Assembly (NCBI GenBank): GCA_035630195.1
Contig: DASQLD010000324.1
Span: 1 to 29,253 of the forward strand
DNA length: 29,253 nucleotides
Origin: DASQDN01 sp035630195
GTDB taxonomy: Bacteria; Acidobacteriota; Terriglobia; Bryobacterales; Bryobacteraceae
Reading direction: 5' to 3'
This document shows, piece after piece, positions 1-7,109 of this stretch. Position numbers and translations under genes: made by a program. Below the pieces are notes generated by a model. That model ran no database searches, had not been told where the DNA came from, and worked only from the letters and a program-made list of their open reading frames with translations. How positions within the stretch are numbered: position 1 is the stretch's first letter; every line of letters starts with the position of its first letter.

Positions 1-482
1 GGCGTTTTTTGCCGCGCAATGTCCCCAATTGTCGCGTGAACCACGCTTATGTAGTCTCGAGGAGCGAGAAAGATCTGAATCCCACGCTGCCCGGCAGAGA
101 TGGAAATGGTGTCCCACAGCTCGGCAGTCTCATCGATGTACACCGGATAATCCTTCTTGCAGGCCAGCGCAGTCACGGCGCCGCGAATGTAGCCCGTGAC
201 GGCCTGAACATCCTTGAGAGGGACCATATCCATTTTTCGATCGCCGGTCAGCCGCCCCAAAGCCTTGAACTCGAGTTCGGTGTTACCGGGGATGACAGCA
301 AGACAAATGCCATTCCGGTCTCCCAGGACGGCTAGCGTTTTGAAGACCTGTTCGGCCGGTAAGCCGACCTTGCTCGCGACCGTCTCGGCCGTGAGATCAT
401 TTGGGTCTACTTCGTATTCCCGAACTTGGTATATGATCCCTATTTGATCAAGCAGACGCATTGCATTCGTCTTTGTCGCCAT
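1..482 (-). CDS. ybaK: YbaK/EbsC-type aminoacyl-tRNA deacylase (C-terminal end cut off)
   Basis: Reading the minus strand from the ATG at 482 gives 160 codons with no stop before the left edge, so the C-terminus is outside the window. The protein matches the YbaK/EbsC family, which hydrolyses Cys-tRNA(Pro) and related mischarged tRNAs in the cytoplasm. Visible family landmarks are the QVFKTL segment with Lys48, the residue essential in YbaK, the stretch GYIRG followed by CKKDYPVYID (about residues 97-117), and the late SAGQRGIQI segment. The usual GG-x-SP loop reads GAVTALACKK here, a variant I believe occurs in other bacterial members. A GGA lies just upstream of the ATG. It is divergent from the peptidase gene at 603. 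The family call is firm; the exact tRNA substrate is inferred. Confidence 0.88.
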   Translation of the reverse strand, partial: MATKTNAMRLLDQIGIIYQVREYEVDPNDLTAETVASKVGLPAEQVFKTLAVLGDRNGICLAVIPGNTELEFKALGRLTGDRKMDMVPLKDVQAVTGYIRGAVTALACKKDYPVYIDETAELWDTISISAGQRGIQIFLAPRDYISVVHATIGDIARQKT

Positions 483-602
483 TGGTGTTCCAACTAGTTG
501 ATTGTAATGGAGATGCAAATTCTATGGAAAATAAATAGATCGTGCTACAGTTGTGATTAATCTAACCAGTAAACCCCATCCCCCTGCAAGAAGGAGTAGA
601 GC
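483..602. promoter_or_regulatory. Divergent intergenic region with candidate promoter and RBS
   Basis: This AT-rich 120-base gap separates two divergent genes and must carry both promoters. For the minus-strand gene, TACAAT at 501-506 (read on minus) resembles a -10 box and would give a very short leader; its -35 box is weak. For the plus-strand gene, AAGGAG at 591-596 sits six bases before the TTG at 603 and fixes that start. No plus-strand promoter stands out. Confidence 0.35.
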
Positions 603-1367
603 TTGCCGCCTCGACATCACTCGAGTTTGTGTCTTTGTCTTATCCTGGCGAGCCGCTTAGCGGTAGCGCATACTGACCTCCCCCCTCAAATCCCCGAGCA
701 GCAACAGACATCCTGGTTCGACAACTTCTGGAAACGTTCCATCCTCCGTTTCTTTGCTCCCGCCAGCCTGCCCTTTCCTGACTTGTCCGTAGAATCGCCC
801 CAATCCGTCGCTCTCGAACAGGTCGCAGTACGCGTGTCTCCGAATTGTGCTGTAGATCCTCTACCCATCATCAGTGACCCTGAGGCACTGGAGTTTGAGT
901 TCAGCGTCGGCACTCCTGCTGTGGTGGACTTGGACGGTCTGACAAATTCGACCGCCCTTGCTCTCGCCGATTTTCAAAGAATCGTGAACACTGTGGGTGG
1001 CACTCTTGAGATCACCTCGGGTTATCGGCCGGTTGCCTACCAGGAACACCTACAGGATGTTTGGGATAAGTGGATGCTCGAGTTGCGCCGCAACCGTTCC
1101 GCCGATTGCAGCGCTTTACGCGCACAGGTGGAAGAAGAGTTCGAGAGTCATCAACTTCTTGTCAGGCAAAGGCCAGCGCCCTTTTCTGATCACACCTTGG
1201 GCATCAGCTTCGACGCCCATGTGAGTTTGCCGAGGGGCGCCCGCTACCAGCGACGTCGGGTTAGCCTCGATATACTCGCCAAAAAGGCCGGGTTCAATCG
1301 GCCCGCCGTCCGTCGCGATCCGGTGCACTTCCGCCTGATCAATGGCCGGGACATCTTCGGCAGCTAG
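603..1367 (+). CDS. Secreted M15-family (VanY/CwlK-like) peptidoglycan peptidase
   Basis: The protein has 254 residues. A hydrophobic N-terminus (residues 9-22, ending AVA) looks like a signal peptide, so it probably acts in the periplasm or outside the cell. The C-terminal half carries the M15 LAS-type metallopeptidase signature: SGYRP at 139-143, S-D-H...G...D at 195-204 with zinc ligands His197 and Asp204, and D-P-V-H-F at 239-243 with His242 as third ligand and Asp239 in the catalytic acid position. VanY enzymes have Glu there and CwlK-type endopeptidases have Asp, so an endopeptidase is as likely as a D,D-carboxypeptidase. Residues 25-110 match nothing I recognise. The TTG start is supported by AAGGAG six bases upstream. 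The two cysteines after the signal (82 and 169) could form a disulfide. Confidence 0.8.
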   Translation: MPPRHHSSLCLCLILASRLAVAHTDLPPQIPEQQQTSWFDNFWKRSILRFFAPASLPFPDLSVESPQSVALEQVAVRVSPNCAVDPLPIISDPEALEFEFSVGTPAVVDLDGLTNSTALALADFQRIVNTVGGTLEITSGYRPVAYQEHLQDVWDKWMLELRRNRSADCSALRAQVEEEFESHQLLVRQRPAPFSDHTLGISFDAHVSLPRGARYQRRRVSLDILAKKAGFNRPAVRRDPVHFRLINGRDIFGS

Positions 1368-1397
1368 ACAAGCAAACGTGATATTCTGCCTCCGATC

Positions 1398-2300
1398 ATG
1401 GAGCGCAGCACTCAGCGAAATAAGGCCACCGACTATCCCCAGGAACTGTTGGATCTTTTCGATCTATATGTTCACGGAGACATTCCCCGCCGTGAATTCT
1501 TAGACGGCGCGAAGAAGTTTGCTGTCGGCGGTGTAACCGCGACGGCTATCTGGGAAAGTCTCCGTCCCAACTACGCCTGGGCAGAACAGGTTCCCAAGGA
1601 CGACAGTCGCATCAAGACAGAACAAGCTACTGTGCCCTCGCCTCAGGGGAACGGAAGTATCAAAGGCTACTTCGTCCAACCTGCCAAGGCTGCAGGCAAG
1701 CTACCCGGCGTACTCGTGATCCACGAGAATCGCGGATTGAATCCTTACATCGAGGACGTTGCAAGGCGGCTAGGGACGTCAAACTTCAGCGCCTTTGCTC
1801 CGGATGGATTGACCAGCGTTGGCGGATATCCAGGCGACAACGAAAAGGGCGGCCAGTTGTTCGCGCAAGTCGATAAGCCGAAGATGACCGAGGATTTCAT
1901 CGCCGCGGCGAGATGGTTGAAGTCTCATCCGAACTGCTCTGGGAAGATCGGCGCTGTTGGATTCTGCTTTGGCGGCGGTATGGTGAACAATCTCGCCGTC
2001 AGATTGGGCGCAGACCTTGCAGCGGCAGTCCCTTTCTACGGCTCAGCTCCACCGGCCGCTGAGGTCTCGAAAATCAAAGCTCAGGTGCTGGTGCACCTGG
2101 CCTCGCTCGACAAGCGGATCAACGACGGGTGGCCGGCTTACCAAGAGGCGCTGAAGGCGAACCAGGTCAGCTACGGTATGCACATGTATGAAGGCGCCAA
2201 TCATGGCTTTCATAACGACACGACGCCCCGTTACGACGAAGCCGCTGCCAAACTTGCGTGGCAGCGAACGCTGGATCACTTTAACAAGTACCTGCGATGA
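1398..2300 (+). CDS. Exported dienelactone hydrolase family protein
   Basis: This is a 300-residue alpha/beta-hydrolase of the dienelactone hydrolase (carboxymethylenebutenolidase) family. The G-F-C-F-G-G elbow places the nucleophile at Cys190; Asp238 (LASLD) and His269 (GANHGF) complete the triad, and Glu110 in VIHENRG matches the glutamate typical of the family. An N-terminal extension of about 70 residues contains RREFL at 31-35 followed by a weakly hydrophobic stretch and an A-x-A site (60-62), which resembles a twin-arginine signal sitting further in than usual. It begins 30 bases after the peptidase gene and is probably cotranscribed with it. The natural substrate is unknown; many such proteins act on esters or lactones other than dienelactone. 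Confidence 0.87.
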   Translation: MERSTQRNKATDYPQELLDLFDLYVHGDIPRREFLDGAKKFAVGGVTATAIWESLRPNYAWAEQVPKDDSRIKTEQATVPSPQGNGSIKGYFVQPAKAAGKLPGVLVIHENRGLNPYIEDVARRLGTSNFSAFAPDGLTSVGGYPGDNEKGGQLFAQVDKPKMTEDFIAAARWLKSHPNCSGKIGAVGFCFGGGMVNNLAVRLGADLAAAVPFYGSAPPAAEVSKIKAQVLVHLASLDKRINDGWPAYQEALKANQVSYGMHMYEGANHGFHNDTTPRYDEAAAKLAWQRTLDHFNKYLR

Positions 2301-2349
2301 GTATCTTCGCTCTCTGAAACGTTAGTTCTGAATCAGCATCCTTGAAGAG

Positions 2350-3111
2350 ATGTCCGAACTCTTCACAGCGGAAGCCGCATTAGCGCTTGTTACTCTGACT
2401 GCGCTCGAAATCGTCCTCGGGATCGACAACATTATCTTTATCAGTATTCTCGCCGGCAAACTACCGGCCGATCAGCAGAAGCGCGCACGAACTCTCGGAT
2501 TGTCGTTGGCAATGGGCATGCGGGTCCTTCTTCTGATCTCGCTGGCCTGGATTATGCGCTTGACGGCTCCTCTGTTTGAGATCTTCAATCAGGAGATTTC
2601 AGGGCGCGACCTCATTCTGAGTATCGGGGGACTGTTCCTAATTTGGAAGGCTGTCAAGGAAATCCATGAGCGCCTGGAGGGGCCCGCCGAACACGATGAT
2701 GCCAATCGGAAGGCGCTAACATTTGGCGGCGTACTGTTCCAAATCGCTCTGCTCGATATCGTATTCTCCCTGGACTCTGTCATAACCGCGGTCGGAATGG
2801 CGGATCAAATCGAGATCATGATTGCGGCCGTAGTGCTTGCTGTCGCGTTCATGATGTTTACGGCGGGCCCGGTCAGTGGGTTCGTAGAGCGGCATCCTAC
2901 GGTGAAAATGCTGGCCTTGAGTTTCCTGTTGATGATCGGCGTCACACTCATCGCAGAGAGCTTTGATCGTCACATTCCGAAAGGCTATATCTATTTCGCG
3001 ATGGCTTTCTCAGTACTGGTCGAAATGCTGAACCTGAGAGCGAAGAAAGTGAGTGAGCCGGTTCATCTCCGACCGGGCTATTTGGCAGAGCGAACTCACC
3101 AATCGCAATAG
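2350..3111 (+). CDS. TerC family integral membrane protein
   Basis: The 253-residue protein is strongly hydrophobic, with about seven membrane segments. It shows the paired TerC motifs: E20-IVLGID-N27 in an early helix and D136-IVFSLD-S143 after the cytoplasmic loop, whose acidic residues are thought to bind cations. The layout resembles the short E. coli YgdQ-type members without CBS or CorC domains. Family members are linked to tellurite resistance and, for characterised relatives, to manganese export or metal loading of secreted proteins. A metal-ion role here is inferred from the family. It follows the hydrolase gene by 49 bases on the same strand. Confidence 0.9.
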   Translation: MSELFTAEAALALVTLTALEIVLGIDNIIFISILAGKLPADQQKRARTLGLSLAMGMRVLLLISLAWIMRLTAPLFEIFNQEISGRDLILSIGGLFLIWKAVKEIHERLEGPAEHDDANRKALTFGGVLFQIALLDIVFSLDSVITAVGMADQIEIMIAAVVLAVAFMMFTAGPVSGFVERHPTVKMLALSFLLMIGVTLIAESFDRHIPKGYIYFAMAFSVLVEMLNLRAKKVSEPVHLRPGYLAERTHQSQ

Positions 3112-3143
3112 CATCGGATACACTCTGCTGAAGAGGATCTTCC

Positions 3144-4145
3144 GTGCACAAACGCCTTGTTCTGCTCGCATGCTGCTCCGTGATCTGTTTTGCGGAAACG
3201 CACAGAGTGACCGCTACCAAGTTCTACAACTCGTTTCATCACAGGCATCCGGTGCTTCAGAAAATCAAACCCGGCGATGTGGTGATTACGCGTACGATCG
3301 ACGCTTCGGGTCGGGATGAAAATAGCAAAGTAGTTGGCGAGCAATCGAATCCGCTGACCGGTCCCTTTTACATTGAAGGCGCGGCGCAGGGCGACGCCAT
3401 TGCAGTTACTTTCCGACGGATACGAATGAACAGAAACTGGGGCTATACGAATTATCGCCTCGGTCTCTTCGCTCTGAATCCTAATTCGATCGAGAAACTA
3501 TATCCCAATCAATATAAAGATGGCGCTGTTTATGCTGGGCGTTCGAACGCAGTACCTTGGGATCTCGACATCCAGAAGGGTATGGTTCGTCTGCGCGAGC
3601 CTGCGAGCAAGGTGCACAAGATGGAGTTTCCCGCTCGGCCGATGCTCGGGTGCGTGGGTGTCGCGGCCGCCGGTGATTTTGGCCCGAATTCCGGTATTTC
3701 AGGTGCTTACGGCGGCAATATGAACTACAACGAGGTCGCCGAAGGCTCGACCGTAGTTTTGCCCGTGTATCACGCGGGCGCTCTGTTATTCCTCGGTGAT
3801 GGTCATGCGCTGCAAGGAGATGGAGAGCCGACCGGCACCGGGATTGAGACCTCGATGGATGTCGAGTTCACAGTCGAATTGCGGAAGCACGCGGGATTGT
3901 CCAACCCACGGGTCGAAACGGCAGATTACATCATCAGTGTCGGAAGTCAGCCGGAGTTCGCGAGTCCCTTAGATCGAGCCTTACAACTGGCTACGAGCGA
4001 TATGGTCGATTGGCTGACTAAGGATTACAAGATGGAGCCTTGGGCGGCACATTTGCTGGTGGGATACCAATCGAAATACGACGTGATTACAGTTGCCGGA
4101 TCGGTAGGTCTGCGCATTCCGCGCAAGTTTCTTCCAGCCAAGTGA
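3144..4145 (+). CDS. Secreted acetamidase/formamidase (FmdA/AmdA) family protein
   Basis: The GTG start gives 333 residues, preceded by an AGAGGA-like ribosome site seven bases away. Residues 1-18 form a signal peptide, unlike the classical cytoplasmic formamidases. The rest follows the FmdA/AmdA fold: GDVVITRTIDA near 44-54, a PFYIEGA-type segment near 74-80, RPMLGCVGV near 165-173, and the conserved GDGH (218-221) and QGDGE (224-228) motif that forms the metal site. Known members hydrolyse formamide or acetamide to ammonia and the acid. Export suggests a periplasmic amide or related substrate, which is inference. It lies 32 bases after the TerC gene and ends just before a strong hairpin. 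Confidence 0.85.
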   Translation: MHKRLVLLACCSVICFAETHRVTATKFYNSFHHRHPVLQKIKPGDVVITRTIDASGRDENSKVVGEQSNPLTGPFYIEGAAQGDAIAVTFRRIRMNRNWGYTNYRLGLFALNPNSIEKLYPNQYKDGAVYAGRSNAVPWDLDIQKGMVRLREPASKVHKMEFPARPMLGCVGVAAAGDFGPNSGISGAYGGNMNYNEVAEGSTVVLPVYHAGALLFLGDGHALQGDGEPTGTGIETSMDVEFTVELRKHAGLSNPRVETADYIISVGSQPEFASPLDRALQLATSDMVDWLTKDYKMEPWAAHLLVGYQSKYDVITVAGSVGLRIPRKFLPAK

Positions 4146-4146
4146 T

Positions 4147-4175
4147 GCCGGGGGTGCTATTCCCAGCACCCCGGC
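4147..4175. terminator. GC-rich hairpin between convergent genes
   Basis: The arm at 4147-4158 pairs with 4165-4175 (AGCACCCCGGC) around a six-base loop, with a one-base G bulge. It lies immediately after the stop at 4145 and overlaps the stop of the convergent small ORF on the minus strand. No U-run follows on the plus strand, so it is at best a non-canonical or bidirectional terminator. Confidence 0.5.
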
Positions 4176-4483
4176 AGCAGCTCTTCATCTTCATGTTTCC
4201 GCTCCCACTCTTTCGCTCGTAGGAAGCCGATTTTTTGACGCTTTGAGTCTGTCTGGAGAACCCACGCGATCTGCCTCATGTCCCAAAGGGACGGCTGAGA
4301 CCGATCCTCGTAGGAGCTGCACTCGATGACGCGGATTTGAACGGATCGTTGAGTCGCTCTGCAGTATATAGACTCGTCGTTTTCAGATGCACCCCGGCGA
4401 ACGACGCCGCTTGAGCAACTGTCGCAAAGACGGGGAGCATGGGACGAACGCGTCCCACCTAGAACTTTCAAGTTTGTGCCCAT
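4157..4483 (-). CDS. Small four-cysteine protein, unknown function
   Basis: From the ATG at 4483 this gives 108 residues; an in-frame GTG at 4513 would add ten. Neither start has a clear ribosome site. Counted from the ATG, four cysteines lie at 20, 23, 41 and 55, spaced C-x2-C-x17-C-x13-C, which suggests a zinc-ribbon-like fold. The second half is rich in charge and tryptophan (SLWDMRQIAWVLQTD, AKEWERKHEDEELLP). The amino acid composition is that of a real protein and it resembles small acidobacterial cysteine proteins as I remember them, but I cannot name a family. It lies behind a 32-residue ORF on the same strand and may be cotranscribed with it. A shorter ORF in another frame at 4276-4458 looks non-coding. 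Confidence 0.55.
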   Translation of the reverse strand: MGTNLKVLGGTRSSHAPRLCDSCSSGVVRRGASENDESIYCRATQRSVQIRVIECSSYEDRSQPSLWDMRQIAWVLQTDSKRQKIGFLRAKEWERKHEDEELLPGCWE

Positions 4484-4561
4484 TTGTTTGATTGGAGTTG
4501 ACCGACAACTCACCGGGCGCGTGCCGGCACACGTTCGTTGCGTTTGATGGAGTGCGATGAC

Positions 4562-4660
4562 CTAAGACTGGCTGCCGGAATTGATGGTCCAGAAAGTCAG
4601 GCTGCCGATCTTGTCATGCATGGAGTCCAGTCGATTTGTTGTGTGGTTTCTATTTTGCAT
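4562..4660 (-). CDS. 32-residue ORF with strong Shine-Dalgarno, unknown function
   Basis: An ATG at 4660 opens 32 codons ending in TAG at 4562-4564. The upstream sequence read on the minus strand is AAAGGAGGGTGTCGA, so a full AAGGAGG (4668-4674) sits seven bases before the ATG, the best ribosome site in the window. The peptide is polar, with an asparagine-, threonine- and histidine-rich start and the segment GSLTFWTINSGSQS at the end; it has no signal peptide, membrane helix or cysteine. It lies 71 bases downstream of the terminator that closes the exporter operon and 78 bases before the four-cysteine protein. It may be a small protein, a leader peptide for that gene, or a secreted peptide precursor. 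I do not recognise it. Confidence 0.5.
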   Translation of the reverse strand: MQNRNHTTNRLDSMHDKIGSLTFWTINSGSQS

Positions 4661-4712
4661 TCGACACCCTCCTTTCCGTGGTGTTGCGGTGACGTTTTGA
4701 AAGATTAGCACG

Positions 4713-4728
4713 GCAATGCGAGCATTGC
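4713..4728. repeat. Perfect 7-bp inverted repeat ahead of the small ORF
   Basis: GCAATGC and GCATTGC flank two bases. The element lies between the exporter terminator and the 32-residue ORF. On the minus strand it overlaps a weak promoter-like pair (TTGCAA, 17 bases, TAATCT), so it could be an operator, but this is only inference. Confidence 0.3.
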
Positions 4729-4730
4729 AA

Positions 4731-4756
4731 TAGAAAAGCCTCCCGTTGGGGAGGCT
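4731..4756 (-). terminator. Rho-independent terminator of the adaptor/ATPase operon
   Basis: On the minus strand AGCCTCCC-CAAC-GGGAGGCT forms a perfect 8-bp stem with a four-base loop, followed directly by TTTTCTATT. It begins 29 bases after the stop of the ATPase gene at 4785. This is the clearest intrinsic terminator in the window. Confidence 0.85.
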
Positions 4757-4784
4757 CTTGAATCGCATGTATTGACTAAATGTC

Positions 4785-5531
4785 TTACTTTGGAACCAGT
4801 TCGTCTTTGGCGACCTTCCCGTCGCGAACAAAGATAATTCGGTGCGCATGCAGGGCGATGTCGTGTTCGTGGGTGACGAGCACGATTGTGTTGCCCTGTT
4901 GATGTAGCCGCTCGAAGAGAGCCATAATTTCGTTGCCGGTGGCCGTGTCGAGATTACCCGTAGGTTCATCGGCGAGCAGGATGGAGGGTCGATTCACAAG
5001 CGCCCGTGCTACGGCGATACGTTGACGCTGACCACCCGAGCATTCATTCGGCTTATGCATCATGCGCTTTTCGAGATCGACCGAAGTGAGGGCAGCGCGC
5101 GCGCGTTCGATGCGTTCTTCTGCCGAGATACCGGCATAGATAAGCGGCAACTCAACGTTATGTAACGCTGTAGCGCGCGGCAGCAGATTGAACGTCTGGA
5201 ATACGAAGCCGATTTCCTTATTGCGAATGCGCGCCAGCTCATCGTCAGACATTGCGCTGACGAGATTGCCATTGATGAAGTACTCACCGCGGCTGGGGGT
5301 ATCGAGGCACCCGATCAGGTTCATCAGAGTTGATTTGCCCGACCCGGAAGGTCCCATGATCGCGACGTATTCGCCACGCTTGATCTCTATATCCACACCG
5401 GAGACGGCGTTGATCTCCTGGTCGCCCATGATGTAGGTCTTCCAGAGGTCGTACGTCCGGATGACGACGTTGTCGCGCTTGAGTTGCGCGCCGCGCTCTG
5501 CCGCCGATGCTACTGTTGCTGCGTTTGCCAT
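4785..5531 (-). CDS. ABC transporter ATP-binding protein, MacB/LolD type
   Basis: The 248-residue protein is a complete nucleotide-binding domain: Walker A GPSGSGKS (60-67), Q-loop Gln112 in FVFQTFNLLPR, signature C-S-G-G-Q (164-168), Walker B ILLAD (184-188) with catalytic Glu189, D-loop, and switch His221 in VTHEHD. The FQTFNLLPRATALHNVELPL stretch is typical of the MacB/LolD/FtsE branch, which powers mechanotransmission rather than classical transport. A roughly 20-residue N-terminal extension precedes the domain. The first signature residue is Cys where Leu is usual. No permease domain is fused. The start lies three bases after the adaptor stop, so the two are translationally coupled. The missing MacB/FtsX-like permease must be encoded elsewhere if the complex is functional. 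Confidence 0.93.
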   Translation of the reverse strand: MANAATVASAAERGAQLKRDNVVIRTYDLWKTYIMGDQEINAVSGVDIEIKRGEYVAIMGPSGSGKSTLMNLIGCLDTPSRGEYFINGNLVSAMSDDELARIRNKEIGFVFQTFNLLPRATALHNVELPLIYAGISAEERIERARAALTSVDLEKRMMHKPNECSGGQRQRIAVARALVNRPSILLADEPTGNLDTATGNEIMALFERLHQQGNTIVLVTHEHDIALHAHRIIFVRDGKVAKDELVPK

Positions 5532-5534
5532 TCT

Positions 5535-6965
5535 TTACGATTCCGCTTTTACGGGAGCTTGATTGTCTACCTTAATCTTTGTGTCATTGCGCAGCGTACG
5601 AATTACTTTGTAGCTGCCTGTGATGATCTGGTCGCCTTCGTTGAGGCCGCTTGTGACTTCAATGTCGGTCATACCAGTTATTCCGGTTTCCACTTTCCGG
5701 AACTCTGCTTTTTCCCCGGAAACGACGAAAACGCCCTGCAATTCTTCCTTCCGCGCCTTTTCGAGGACAGGGTCGACCGGCGCTGCCGCCGCCTTGCCCT
5801 TCTCATCCTTTACGGGAGCTTCGAGATCGCCCTTTTGACGAACGGTCAGCGCCTGAATCGGAATGCTCAGAACCCGGTTCCGAGTCGCTGTGGTCACCTT
5901 GGCCGTGCAGGAGAGACCGGGCCGGATATCTTCCGGAGGATCGTTCAGCGCCACGACAACCTTGAAATCTTTCGCTTCTTGACTGGAAACGGCGCTCTGG
6001 GAGGCAGCCAAACCGGTTGAGCGAAGGATCGCGGTATTCCCTATTTCGATGACGCGCCCCCTGAACGTTCTGTTGGGTATCGCATCGATGGAGACATCTG
6101 CTGTCTGGCCGAGTTTGACGTTCACGATGTCGGTCTCATCGACCTTCACTTCGGCTGTAATCAGAGACATATCGGCGACGGTCATGACTGTGCTTGCCGG
6201 AGAATTCTGGATGCCAGGTACCACCGTTTCGCCAACACGCACGGGCAGATTTGTCACAACACCGTCAATCGGAGAATACACGTTGTACTTGTCCAAGACG
6301 TCAGAAGCGCGACGAAGGTTAGCCTGGACCTGAGAAACCCGTCGTTGTTGGGCATTTAGCTGCGCGGCGATCTGCTGACGTCGAGCCTTCTCCTGATCGA
6401 TTCGCGACTCCCCTTCCTTCAGACCTGCTTCAGCGGCGGCCAAAGCACTCTGACGGGTGTCATATTCCTGACGCGCTACAAGCTTTTCATTCCAGAGCTT
6501 TTCCGTACGTTGAAAATCGATGCGTGCACGATCGAGGTCGGCCTTGGCCCGCTCGAGGGAAGCCTGCGCGGTGATGATTGCCTGATCGGCTGCGCGTAAG
6601 GATGCTTCATTCGCACTCGAATCGGCTTCGGACGATCCTACGGCAGCACGTTGTGCAGCCACCTCGGCCTCGGCTTGCACTGACTCTAGACGAGCGACAA
6701 CTTCGCCTTTCTTCACTCGATCGCCCTCTACAACGAGAATCTGAGTTATTCGGGCGGGGCCCATTGTGTTGGCGCCTAAATTAATGTAATTACGAGGTTT
6801 TATTTCGCCAGAAGCGGTAACCAGGGACGTCAGATCCTGACGGGCGACCTTTCCTGTCTGGACCGTTACGATCCCGCGTTGGTTGTACTTAATTCCCGCA
6901 GTCACCGCGACTGCTGCGATGAGCACAAAGGCGACGGCTAACGCGATTTTCCACTTCTTTTTCAC
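5535..6965 (-). CDS. MacA/HlyD-type periplasmic adaptor (membrane fusion protein)
   Basis: I chose the GTG at 6965 because it starts directly at a KKKWK positive patch and membrane anchor (about residues 5-24), with GGGAG about 11 bases upstream; a TTG at 7004 would add 13 residues but lacks a ribosome site. The protein (476 residues) has the expected order: anchor, first half-lipoyl segment (GEIKPRNYINLG...VVEGDRVKKGEVVARL), a long Ala/Glu/Arg coiled-coil hairpin, second lipoyl half (YNVYSPIDGVVTNLPVRVGETV), then beta-barrel and membrane-proximal domains. An insertion rich in Lys and Ala interrupts the C-terminal part. It would bridge an inner-membrane ABC permease to an outer-membrane channel. 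It is coupled to the ATPase gene; neither permease nor TolC homologue is in the window. Confidence 0.9.
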   Translation of the reverse strand: MKKKWKIALAVAFVLIAAVAVTAGIKYNQRGIVTVQTGKVARQDLTSLVTASGEIKPRNYINLGANTMGPARITQILVVEGDRVKKGEVVARLESVQAEAEVAAQRAAVGSSEADSSANEASLRAADQAIITAQASLERAKADLDRARIDFQRTEKLWNEKLVARQEYDTRQSALAAAEAGLKEGESRIDQEKARRQQIAAQLNAQQRRVSQVQANLRRASDVLDKYNVYSPIDGVVTNLPVRVGETVVPGIQNSPASTVMTVADMSLITAEVKVDETDIVNVKLGQTADVSIDAIPNRTFRGRVIEIGNTAILRSTGLAASQSAVSSQEAKDFKVVVALNDPPEDIRPGLSCTAKVTTATRNRVLSIPIQALTVRQKGDLEAPVKDEKGKAAAAPVDPVLEKARKEELQGVFVVSGEKAEFRKVETGITGMTDIEVTSGLNEGDQIITGSYKVIRTLRNDTKIKVDNQAPVKAES

Positions 6966-7015
6966 GGATGGTGCGGCTCCCAGTGAGAGATACGCAAACT
7001 CCAAGGACTTGTTCG

Positions 7016-7034
7016 GTGCTTACCAGCTTAGCAC
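7016..7034. promoter_or_regulatory. Inverted repeat GTGCT-N9-AGCAC upstream of the adaptor gene
   Basis: A 5-bp perfect inverted repeat with a nine-base spacer sits about 50 bases before the GTG of the adaptor gene, in the short gap after the LolA-like gene. A TATAGA at about 7070-7075 on the minus strand could be a -10 box but has no matching -35. The placement fits an operator; the short arms make this weak. Confidence 0.25.
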
Positions 7035-7109
7035 GCAAGACACTCCCCTGATCTGCGGTGACTTCGGGTCTATAGTCTAGACGTTACGATGTGGGGAATT
7101 GCTTAACAG

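Noticed and set aside
4276..4458. Minus-strand 60-codon ORF inside the four-cysteine gene
   Set aside because: Different frame, no ribosome site and composition typical of a shadow frame.
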